The position numbers and the translations under genes are program-made. Under the pieces are notes generated by a model. That model was given only the letters and a program-made list of their open reading frames with translations. It was not told where the DNA came from and ran no database searches. A stretch of 64,000 bases of DNA from Rugalucina vietnamica (Eukaryota > Mollusca > Bivalvia > Lucinida > Lucinidae): assembly GCA_964017185.1 (NCBI GenBank), contig OZ024882.1:35822488-35886487 (forward strand). The letters run 5' to 3'. Shown here piece by piece: positions 55,901-64,000 of the stretch. Each line of letters starts with the position of its first letter. The stretch's first letter is position 1.

Positions 55901-57264
55901 AACTGCCAGCAGGCAACTCACAATAACAGTTTAGGTGAAGAAGCAGCAACTAGCTGACCTGTGGATGTTAGGACAGATCATTCGGTCAGACTGATGCCTG
56001 AAGACTACATTGTTAAGCTAAAAGAACTGTCCTGTAAATTAAACTTTTGTCCAGCATGAAATTTCAATCTGCCAGACAGCATGCTGCTGTCCAGTTAACT
56101 GAAAAAGGTTTTTTCGCGATATCATCAGGATTACTTGTCCATGATATGTATACCCCTTAAAACCCAATTTTATAAAGTAAACCTGGGGTATACAGGGGTG
56201 AACAATTTTTTTCTATTGCCGATCCAAAACATTGATTGTGGGACGAGGGTACCTGTCAGAACTGCCTCAGCAAAGCAGTGCTAACCTGTACCCACAATCA
56301 ACGTTTTGAGGAAAAACATTAAAAATATCTCTTTTTTTTTTCCAATGAAATTTTCAATTTTTACAGCAGAAAAAAATCTCTATATTGCAAGGGCAAGGTT
56401 TTGTAATGTACAGTACCTGTTCATAAATCTCACACAGCTCTTTCTGTCCGACAGATAGATTTCTGAGTCAGAGTTGGCCTTTCCTTTTGCCCATTTTGAA
56501 TCTAGTAGACAGTTCACTGCATCAGATGCTGCGGAACAAAATGAATATCATTACGAAAACATGCCCATGTGATATGCAGATTTTTTCAAAGTTATAAAAA
56601 TTGAAAATTTTCAGTAGAAAAAGTTTGATATTTTTGCTCAAAATATAGATTGTGGGTACACGTTAGAACCGCCTCGCCGAGGCAGTTCTAACGAGTACCC
56701 ACAATCTATGTTTTGGAGCAAAAATAAGAAAATAGGTATACCCCTGCATACCCCAGTTCTGCTATGTAAAGTGGGGTATAAGGGGGTATACATTACACAG
56801 ACATGTTTTCGTGATGATAAAATGAATATGATATGATTAATTCAGAATAATGTTTTGTGTGTGTGTTTTTTTTTTTTTGTTGTTGTTGTTGTTTTTTTTC
56901 CAAAAAACAGTTTGGTAGCCTCAAGAGACATCTGTATGTGCTCTATATAGGACTTTGATAAAAGAAATCACAATGACAAGACTACATTTTTTAGTTAACT
57001 ACATCAAAAAATTCTCTGGATAAAATCAGATTTAGTACATACTACTGTATAGCTGTTTATACAATTTTAGAAACCTATGCCACTCTGGTCAGAGATAAAC
57101 AGATTCTTTTGCTTTAAACAATGTGACAATGAAATGATAAACCAACTCTTACCGATAAAGCATTTAACAGTCATGCCTGCTAGCCTCCCTTCATGAGCCA
57201 ATGTGTTGAAACGCACATGTTTGGTGACTGCATACTCCTCCTTAGTAACAGGAATGGGCTCATC
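49931..57264 (-). CDS. SEC62: Translocation protein SEC62 (ER protein import), N-terminus missing
   Basis: Eight exons in coding order: 57264-57153, 56528-56417, 55509-55371, 53414-53337, 52344-52270, 51642-51582, 51002-50883, 50310-49931. All junctions are GT..AG and the phases agree, giving 358 residues plus stop; human SEC62 is 399. Landmarks by order: AVTKHVRF, VNCLLDSKWAKGKA, LEKGLFHRA, a Lys/Glu-rich linker, VWIYDPIHPKTF, two membrane helices around CLFPLWPDWMRILVYW, HHFWIFPNLTEDCG, and an acidic tail with GFEMI. SEC62 works with SEC63 at the SEC61 channel in post-translational import; FEMI corresponds to the LC3-binding motif used in ER-phagy in mammals (known). The first exon is not found below 57264; 63888-64000 is a candidate. 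The TGA stop is the end of a family-A MITE. Introns are dense in MITEs. Confidence 0.93.
50575..50844 (-). mobile_element. MITE family B, copy 4
   Basis: It runs from ATCAGGAAAACATGTCTGTG to GGTAAGTTTTCGTAAT, reverse direction, with a worn central hairpin (TTATAGATTATGGGTAC..TACAATCAATGTTTTG). It lies in the last SEC62 intron, ending 39 bases before the exon at 50883. Confidence 0.8.
51060..51420. repeat. Dispersed SINE-like repeat fragments
   Basis: TGGAGCCCAACACTTTACCA with CCACCAAGCCACCATGC looks like a worn tRNA-like head. AACTAAACCACTTTTCCCG and TCAACCAGTAATGAGTTGG repeat a piece at 44760-44830. Similar fragments are at 51950-52075 and 54300-54500. Confidence 0.4.
53040..53275 (-). mobile_element. 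MITE family A, copy 15
   Basis: It runs from TGAGCCTCCTCATGGG to AGGGGGCTCA, with the hairpin first and GACCTGTTCAGAAACCACATTG after, so reverse direction. It ends 62 bases from the SEC62 exon at 53337-53414. Confidence 0.85.
53430..53666 (+). mobile_element. MITE family A, copy 16
   Basis: It runs from TGAGCCTCATCATGAG to CATGACCTGGCTCA, with the AACAGGTTTCACGCAAACCG segment before the hairpin, so forward. It starts 16 bases beyond the SEC62 exon at 53337-53414. With copy 15 it forms an inverted pair around that exon. Confidence 0.85.
54300..54520. repeat. Dispersed repeat with CTTGCTCAAGGACAC
   Basis: TTTAAAGCCCCAGTCAAC, GTCTTGCTCAAGGACACACC and GTGGATCAAAGACCTC, then GATGCTCTACAACCAAGCCC, the complement of a tRNA-like box region. 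Related pieces are at 17040-17100, 42480-42550 and 47480-47560. Likely a SINE family, but too worn to fix the ends. Confidence 0.45.
54781..55079 (-). mobile_element. MITE family B, copy 5
   Basis: It runs from ATCAGGAAAACATGTCCGTG to GGGGCGTGTTTTCGTAAT. The hairpin is nearly perfect. The segment ATCTATGTTTTCAGCAAAAATAAGA is present twice in tandem on the right arm (about 54942-54998). Confidence 0.85.
55140..55290. repeat. Short dispersed repeat, two units
   Basis: TTTATGTCCCAATCAATACCC and TTTATGTCCCAAGCAATAGC are two related half-units. The end GGGATGTCATGACAT matches the end of the fragment at 44590-44690. Confidence 0.45.
55561..55797 (+). mobile_element. MITE family A, copy 17
   Basis: It runs from TGAGCTGTGACATGAGAAAA to GTGACGCGGCTTA. 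The hairpin GGCGCTGATCAGCTGTGCAG/CTGCGCAGCTGATCAGCTCC is intact. It starts 52 bases upstream, on the SEC62 strand, of the exon at 55371-55509. Confidence 0.85.
56124..56407 (-). mobile_element. MITE family B, copy 6
   Basis: It runs from ATCAGGATTACTTGTCC to GCAAGGTTTTGTAAT. It ends 3 bases from the SEC62 donor site that starts at 56416 and runs down to 56411. Reverse direction; the hairpin has several mismatches. Confidence 0.8.
56550..56815 (+). mobile_element. MITE family B, copy 7
   Basis: It runs from ATTACGAAAACATGCCCATG to GACATGTTTTCGTGAT. The hairpin is close to perfect. It starts 20 bases beyond the acceptor of the SEC62 exon at 56417-56528 and forms an inverted pair with copy 6 around that exon. 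Confidence 0.85.
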
Positions 57265-57525
57265 CTATAAATAGAGAAAAATAAAGCATGAAATGAAGAT
57301 TTATTTTCATGCTCAACTCAGCATAGAACTATTTTTTTTTCATTTAAATGACTACCTTTGCAAATTTGGCGATTTTAATCATTAGCAAGACCTCTAGAGA
57401 TTATTTTTATGATCTACCATCTCAAATCTACTGAGCAATGAGTATGAATTTTTGTCATGCTCACAATACATGCAATGCTGTTAATCTTAAAATGCCAACA
57501 ATATATTATTGTACCTTCCAGTTGC

Positions 57526-57720
57526 AATGGCCAATGCAAAATTAATTGTTTAAATTCATCAGAAACAGCGGAACAGTTAAGACTTAGATTTGTGATTTTC
57601 AAAATGACCCCTATGCTTTAAATCTTTGTGTGTTACAAAAACACAGTCGCAATGGCCAATGCGATATTAATTGTTTCAATTCATCATAAACAGCGGAACA
57701 GTTAAGACTTAGATATGTGA
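57526..57720. repeat. Tandem ~119-bp duplication at the retroelement target
   Basis: AATGGCCAATGCAAAATTAA..GGAACAGTTAAGACTTAG (57526-57600) is repeated at about 57650-57720. A third copy of the second half (AGAACAGTTAAGACTGAGAC) follows the retroelement at 59497, so the target was already repetitive when the element inserted. Confidence 0.7.
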
Positions 57721-57728
57721 TTTTTTAA

Positions 57729-59241
57729 TTCATCCTGAAGCTTAAGCACCTAGCCGAACTTGTTCTTCCACGTAAGCTCAAACCACCTACTATGCCTAAC
57801 ATCAGCATTACTATTAATGGTGTCTCTAAACAGCTTTCTAAGCTGAACCCAGGTAAAGCTGCTGGACCTGATAACCTGTCCTCCCGTATTTTGAAAGAAC
57901 TCCACCACGAAATAGCACCCATGCTCACTGACATTTTCAACACTTCGCTATGTGAGGGTAAGGTACCTGATGACTGGCGAAATGCTAGTGTCACGCCGGT
58001 GTACAAAAAAGGCCCCAAGACCAAAGCAGAGAATTACCGCCCCATATCACTCGCATGCATCTGTTGCAAGGTCATGGAGCATGTCATTACTTCAAACATC
58101 ATGTCACATCTTGACAAGCATAAACTTCTACAGCCAAATCAGCATGGTTTCCGCAGCAAACTTAGCTGTGAAACCCAACTGATCCAGTTTGTCCAAGACA
58201 TCTCCGACTCCCTCAATGAAAAAGGCCAAACTGACGTCATTGTCATGGACTTCAGCAAGGCCTTTGATAAGGTGGATCACAGTAGACTCTTGCTGAAGCT
58301 CCGTCGTCTCGGAATAAACACCGAAGTCATTCGTTGGATTGGTTCTTTCTTATCAAGTCGCACTCAGCGGGTAGTCCTAGAAGGGGAAGAGTCTGATTCC
58401 TGTCCTGTCATGTCAGGTGTGCCTCAGGGCTCTGTACTCGGCCCATGTCTGTTTCTTTTATACATTAACGACATGCCGATGTACCTAACCATTACAAACC
58501 AGTCAGACTGCAATGCTCTCCAGGCAGACCTTACCAAGCTTGAAACCTGGGAAAGTGAGTGGTTGATGGCGTTTAACCCCGACAAGTGTGAGGTTATCAG
58601 AATAACTAATAAGAAAAAGCCCACACTGTTTAAGTATACACTTCATGGTATTAGTCTCAAAGAAACAGACTCAGCTAAATATCTGGGAGTTACTATAACC
58701 AAAGACTTGTCGTGGAGTAAGCACATCAACCAGATCACTACAAAGGCCAACAACTCTCTAAACTTCATAAAGCGCAATATCCAGACTAACAACCCCAAAC
58801 TGAAAGAGTCAGCATATAAGACCTATGTCCGTCCCCTCGTTGAATATGCGGCCTCTGTATGGGACCCTTGGCAAAATAAGTACATAGAGAAAATAGAAAT
58901 GATTCAACACAGGGCCATAAGATACATATTCAATGACTACAGTTCATCAAGCAGTATAACCAACATGAGGTCAAAGCTTAACCTTCCTACACTTAAGAAA
59001 CGCAGAGAAATCTCATCCCTGACCATGTTTTACAAAATAAAGCACAACTTAGTAAATATCAAATTTCCAGACAATATACACCCATCTCTGAGATCAAGAT
59101 ATACCTTCCCACGTTCCACAATAAATGCTCACAAACATTCATTCTTTCCAAGAACTGCCAAGCTCTGGAACAACCTCCCACCTGACCTGTGCAATAGCCC
59201 TGATCTCGGATCATTCCGGGGAGGGCTCCTTAAATTACTAT
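57729..59241 (+). pseudogene. CR1/L2-type non-LTR retrotransposon, RT domain only, catalytic box deleted
   Basis: The open frame runs from 57729 (first ATG 57792) to TAA near 59243, antisense to SEC62. RT motifs in order: KLNPGKAAGPDNLSSRILKE, DWRNASVTPVYKKGPKT, NYRPISL, QHGFRSKLSCETQLIQFV, DVIVMDFSKAFDKVDH, SGVPQGSVLGPCLFLLYIND. The frame then jumps to TITNQSDCNALQADL with no F-A-D-D box: about 15 residues are missing in frame near 58476. The C-terminal part ends LWNNLPPDLCNSPDLGSFRG, typical of the clade. There is no endonuclease domain (5' truncated). The 3' end carries AGATACAGATACAGATA. An imperfect ~33-bp direct repeat flanks it (57689-57722 and 59496-59526). It cannot be an active reverse transcriptase. 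Confidence 0.88.
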
Positions 59242-59529
59242 AATCCCTACAGTCTCATCCATTATCATATTCATTAATCATCCTTATCATCCATTAAATT
59301 ACTCCCATGAGGCATAAATCATTCCATTCTATTCATCATTCAAATCAACTTGTACTGAAGGACTTAAAGTTATTAATCATGCCTATGTTTGTTTTTTGTT
59401 TTTTTTTAAACCGTCCGTCATTTGCGCACGCACTCCATGTAATACTCAATAGAGGTGTTTGGAGTACTTGGCAGATACAGATACAGATAAATAGCAGAAC
59501 AGTTAAGACTGAGACTTGTGATTTTCAAA

Positions 59530-60414
59530 ATGACTCCTTTGCTTTAAGTCTTTGTGTGTTACAGAAAGATTTTATTGAAAATGTTGATTATTTAAAGCAA
59601 ATGGTGTGAAAATGTTTTGACTTCATTGCTGTATACATCTGAATTTTATTGTACATATTCTCTTGCGATTTTTACCTCTAAATTTAAGAGTCAGGTTTCT
59701 TGTTGGTCTGATGACAGTATGTCTGTATGTTACATGTAGGGGAAAACAATGAGTCCATTAAGTATCCAGATCTGGTTCTCTGTCTGTCCAACCGTTACAA
59801 AAGGAATTTGGTTACAATGGTTGTCATTGTAGTACTTAGGGAGGGTGTATTATACTGAGAATTGAGGGTGAGGCAGTATGCTTAAAAACAGACCATATGG
59901 GACAATGGCCGAGTAGATCTACTGTATCTTCAGATTGCCAGATTGCATCTATGTTCGATGAAAATGAGGGAAGTCAAATAAATTGTACGTGTCTGTCATT
60001 CTGTTATGTAATGGCATGCCGCCTGTAATGAACAAAATGGCCTTCATTGTTAGTAAAACTACCCCACCCACTTTTCAAACATGGGCAATCTGAAATTATT
60101 GCAAATAATATAAATTCCTTTGCATCATCGGTTTTTCTATTCACTTATGAAGGTAAAAAGTTTGAGGTTCTTTCTTCCGCCGCTAAAAATAAGCTATCAA
60201 ATCGCCCATTTGATTCAAAAGAAGCTTTACTCTATCGGCTCTTCGTCTTGGTTTTCTTTTGTCCGCCATGTTTACGTGTCAGCCTCACTTTGATGTAACT
60301 TCCGGTTGTTCAGTAGTAGTAGTAAAGAATAGGCTTTTAACGTCATCCTGGGCCAAACGGACTTAATCCATATTCCCACCTCAAGGACGTTTCCGGTTGT
60401 TCAAAAAGTTAGCA
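59530..60414. other. Intron or intergenic stretch, nothing recognised
   Basis: If 63888-64000 is a SEC62 exon, this is intron. Only short open frames without family signal are present. CTTCCGGTTGTTCA occurs twice near 60298 and 60389. Confidence 0.4.
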
Positions 60415-62764
60415 TATGGTGTACTGGAAGGGTCAAAATGACCGAAGTGGTTAACCGATCGGTTAACCGATCTTCTATGCCTATTTTGAAATAGGCATGC
60501 ACCCGCAAATATAGGGGTGCACCCGCATATTTAGAGGTTCACCCCCATTTTCAGATACGGGTTAACCTGCATTTTAGGGGTTAACCCGCAATTTAGCGGT
60601 GCATGCCTATTTTAGAGGTTAACCTCTGAAAATGCAGGTGCACCCCTATTTTAGGGGTGCATGCCTATTTTAGGGGTTAACCTCTACTTTACGGGTGCAC
60701 CTCTAAAAATACGGGTGCAAGCCTAAAATAGGCATGCACCGCTATTTAGAGGTTAACCTCTATTTTAGGGGTGCACCCAGATAGCACGTATACATTGGCC
60801 CTCCATTGCCCATCGGACGTCGCACGATTGGCCCATGGTTGTAAATCTTGAATGGGCCAACGTAGCTTTTGCTCATCGGCCCATCTTTGGCCCATAACAA
60901 TGGTTCGTGATTGGGCCAATCATGGCTGAGGTTTTGCATTTTTGTTGGCCCATCACTGTATGAATGTGCTCATTACAAGCTATTGACGATGTATTTCTAT
61001 TGCATATGTCCACTCGGTACAGTTTCTTGTTCTGCAGCACCATGGTGACAGTCTAGCTTGGTCTCTTGTCTTTGGAGAAGGTAAACTCTTCATTTTTCGT
61101 TTTCTCTGTGTTGTATTACTTTGACGACTGGTCTTCTGAAAACAAACGAATAAATACAGCACCATGAAAAAAACATAAACTAGCCTCATTTATGCAACAT
61201 TTTAACGCATGTATTTTAGCTCATAAAGGAATAGTTGTTAAAGAAATACATGTTTAAACTAAATCCTCTTTGTTGCAACGAAGTATAAAACAATGAAGTA
61301 TATAATATGAAATCAATTATATTTTCATATCTGCCTTTAATAAGATGGAGAAATGAGCTTAATAAGTAATGCAAAATAATAAATAAAACTTACCTTCTAA
61401 ACCTCAGAGTGTCTGTTTCTTAACATGCAAAACCGACTTCTCTAAAACTTCATGCGAAACACCTGTTAATAATTCTCACATGCCTGAGAAATTTTCTCGT
61501 TGCTATGACAACTGATGTACTCTTGTACTCTGGCTGGAGCAGCGAAGCAAATAATAAACCACAATATTATGATGTTACAGTGAAAAATGTGTTAACTTCA
61601 ATTTTGCTCCCATTGCTTACTAAATATTTAAAGAATAGATATAGAATAAATTTAAATGGCCTGGTCAAGGAAGTAACTGCTAATTAGGATAATGGTTTTA
61701 AAATCATTGATGTTGATTTACATATAAATCATAATAATTATTTATGATTGATATATAAATTGAAACTATGAGGAAACTGGACTGTTTATTAATTAAGTCT
61801 CTTTGTTGAATAAGATTTAAAGACAATTAATCGATTACAAATTAACACCGGTCAGTATTTAATCATATACGAATCGGCCAATGATATGCCAACCATCGGC
61901 CAACAGAAAGTTTTTATTTATTTTCTCAGACCCTTTTGTTTGAGCCTTGTCATACAAGGTCACTACAGTTAACACTTTCCTTAAATATATGTCAATTCGA
62001 ACTTAAACTATTATGCATTAAAGTCATCTTAACTACTAAACTATAAAAAAAAAATCGTTTTTCTATTCCAGCTGGCACAAAGCATCAACGAACGTTGTGT
62101 GCCTGCTGGGTATAAGTGCATCATTTATTACAATGGCTAACAACTATTGGGTCACTCTTGTTTCTGTGAATTTAAAGAAAATCACTTTCATGATCCGTTG
62201 CAGTAACAGATCGTTTGCCAAAATTGGGCCAACGTCGGAATGTTGGCCCAATGATATTTGCTATCTGGGCACCCGCATATTTGCAGGTGCATGTCTAAAT
62301 ATAGGGGTTAACCCGCAATTTAAAAATAGGGGTTAACCCCTATTTTTAGGGGTCCATGCCTAAATAGAGGTGAACCCCTAAATAGGGGTGAACCTGCAAA
62401 AATAGAGGTTAACCCCTATTTTAAGATTGCGGGTGCACCCCTATATTTAGGCTTTAACCTGTAAATATGCGGGTGCACCCCTAAATAGAGGTTAACCCCT
62501 ATATAGCGGTGCATGCCTATTTTAGGGGTGCACCCGTATTTTTAGAGGTGCACCCGTAAAGTAGAGGTTAACCCCTAAAATAGGCATGCACCCCTATAAT
62601 AGGCATGTACCTGCATTTTAGGGGTTAACCTCTATTTTAAAATAGGGGTGAACCTCTAAATATGCGGGTGCACCCCTATATTTGCGGGTGCATGTCTATT
62701 TTGAAATAGGCATGGACCGATCGGTTAACCACTTCGGTCATTTTGACCCTTCCAGTACACCATA
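60415..62764. mobile_element. Fold-back array of palindromic words
   Basis: The ends TATGGTGTACTGGAAGGGTC (60415) and its exact inverse (to 62764), followed by AAAATGACCGAAGTGGTTAA, form ~48-bp perfect inverted ends. Inside, the 8-bp palindromes GGTTAACC and GGTGCACC and the related GGCATGC/GTGCATGCC words recur every ~20 bp, joined by AT-rich spacers such as TATTTTAG or GCAAATATAG. Word order looks shuffled, not periodic. The array is split into 60460-60772 and 62273-62712 by the element at 60777-62268. No coding capacity. Confidence 0.8.
60777..62268. mobile_element. Inverted-repeat DNA element nested in the palindromic array
   Basis: The termini CCAGATAGCA and TGCTATCTGG are flanked by GCAC on both sides (60773-60776, 62269-62272), a 4-bp target duplication. 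GGCCCAT/TTGGCCCA words fill both subterminal zones (60797-60960 and 61873-62250). The central ~900 bp is AT-rich without a transposase. The ends follow the same rule as those of the 10825-11856 element. Confidence 0.8.
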
Positions 62765-62925
62765 CAAAAGTGAGACAGAATTTTTCCGCCGGTGATCCGT
62801 TATACCTCTTCACACCGACTGTCACAGAAGTGGAACGAGATACCAAAGTAGAGCGGAGTGAAGGTTAGCCAGCTGATCTAGGATGGATTGGGAGAATACT
62901 GTAGTATTGAATATGAAGATCTCAT

Positions 62926-63090
62926 AATGAATGAATGAATGAATGAATGAATGAATGATCTCAATTGATCTCAATTGTTCCTCTTGTAATTTATTAAATT
63001 ACCAGACAGGGTCGCTCAGGATTATTCAACAATTCAAAGGAAAAATAACTGATTGATTGACTGATTGATTGATTGATTGATTGATTGATA
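62926..63090. repeat. Two tetranucleotide microsatellites
   Basis: (GAAT)n at about 62929-62957, followed by a doubled GATCTCAATT, and (GATT)n at about 63052-63088. No gene between them. Confidence 0.85.
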
Positions 63091-63887
63091 CATGTATGTT
63101 AGTCATCCATTTTAATTGGCAATTCAAAAGGCTTGAATTTCAAACGTAACTGGCTCAGATTTTCATTTTCCTGAAAAGTCTATTGAATATCCATGTCCAT
63201 AAATGTGAAACGTTTGCTGTAAACAACATTGTAAATTGGGTAGTATCAAGTTGACTGTATCCACCGACATAAAATATGGTTGATTATACCAACATGTCTG
63301 TCAGGACAATATCTTTAACATCTTCTTTTAACAGAGCAAATGGACCCATGTGTCTTTTTCAGGTTATTCTGTCATTAAATATTTAAATATTTTGTTATCA
63401 CCAGTTGCTGCTGCTCATGACCCCTATCAATGTATCAATAGCCGGGAACCTTCACATAAATCATTATTGTTAGAGAACCAGCATGTTATGGACTCATCCG
63501 AACTGACATAACTGACATATCCCTGAAAATAAATGACCATTCTCCCCAAATCCCTGAAAATAAATAGCCCTTCTCCCTGAATCCCCAAAACCCCTGGGAA
63601 AGCCTCAATAATCAAACAATGAAAGTTTAATGTAACACAAATGATAAGAATAATTTGCAAAACACATCCACGCAAAAAACGCACACACGTGTAAACACAG
63701 ACAAGTACAAAAACGCAAATACAGTGGATGAAGTGGAACACCAACAAGGGGGTGGGACATTACACACCTCGGCCATCTCTAGAGGAGAGTTAGCCAGTAT
63801 GATGAGAATCTTCAAAGTTCTTGTTCTTTGCATTTCAATGCAATTTGGCTATTTTGTAAATAACAGTATGATACATAGTGTATAAAC

Positions 63888-64000
63888 CTTTTTCTTTGTC
63901 GTCTCTTCCACTTTAGGCTCTGGCTTCTTCTCTTCTTCCTCCACGACTTCTTCATTCTTCTTCTTCTCAATAGGAAGCCCATATTCATCAAACTCTTCCT
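63888..64000 (-). CDS. Partial coding exon, possible upstream SEC62 exon
   Basis: On the minus strand the window edge opens in frame as EEFDEYGLPIEKKKNEE and continues Glu/Lys-rich to KKK, then a donor (AAG|GTTTAT) at 63887. The exon ends in phase 0, and the SEC62 exon at 57264 begins in phase 0 on the same strand. No other resolved exon lies between. The charged composition suits the SEC62 N-terminal region, but the residues do not clearly match the human N-terminus. It could belong to another gene. The 6.6-kb gap would be one intron holding the retroelement and the palindromic array. Confidence 0.45.

Overview
This is eukaryotic genomic DNA, most likely from a bivalve mollusc. That is an inference, resting on split genes with GT..AG introns, tandem RING/B-box genes, tRNA-derived SINEs, a very high load of short inverted-repeat elements, and oyster 'pearl'-like (Helentron-associated) repeats with tandem-repeat cores. 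No prokaryotic, viral or organellar gene is seen.

Five host genes can be supported. SFT2D3 (+, 2293-16628, six coding exons, 215 residues) encodes a four-helix Golgi/endosome traffic protein. A single-exon class A GPCR lies on - (21632-22840). Two related RING/B-box/coiled-coil genes (TRIM-like) lie on - (27172-29199 and 39347-41332), each with a matching TATA block and a probable 5'UTR intron. A degenerate C-terminal piece of a third copy sits at 38855-38998. SEC62 (-, 49931-57264, eight exons resolved, N-terminus missing) encodes the ER translocation protein. A coding exon at 63888-64000 has the right strand and phase to be its upstream exon.

The rest is mostly mobile DNA. MITE family A (17 copies, ends TGAGCC/GGCTCA) and family B (7 copies) both carry a long central hairpin. 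Three families of Helentron-associated-like elements (9237-12414, 12932-14864, 42833-44514; 3481-4800; 4908-5935) share inverted subterminal ends, a CGTC/CGTT-rich stretch and tandem-repeat cores. There are also a truncated CR1/L2-type reverse transcriptase, a broken Penelope-like reverse transcriptase, a decayed Tc1-type transposase, SINEs and several fold-back elements.

Three things stand out. (1) Two SEC62 exons each sit between closely spaced, inverted copies of one MITE family, a layout known to favour circular RNA. The SEC62 stop codon is the first three bases of a family-A MITE, and another copy starts 9 bases after the SFT2D3 stop. (2) 60415-62764 and 29580-30415 are fold-back elements made of shuffled short words, the first built from 8-bp palindromes about 20 bp apart. 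(3) 32939-36931 is a near-perfect 4-kb palindrome built from ~180-bp units and inserted in the Penelope-like reading frame.
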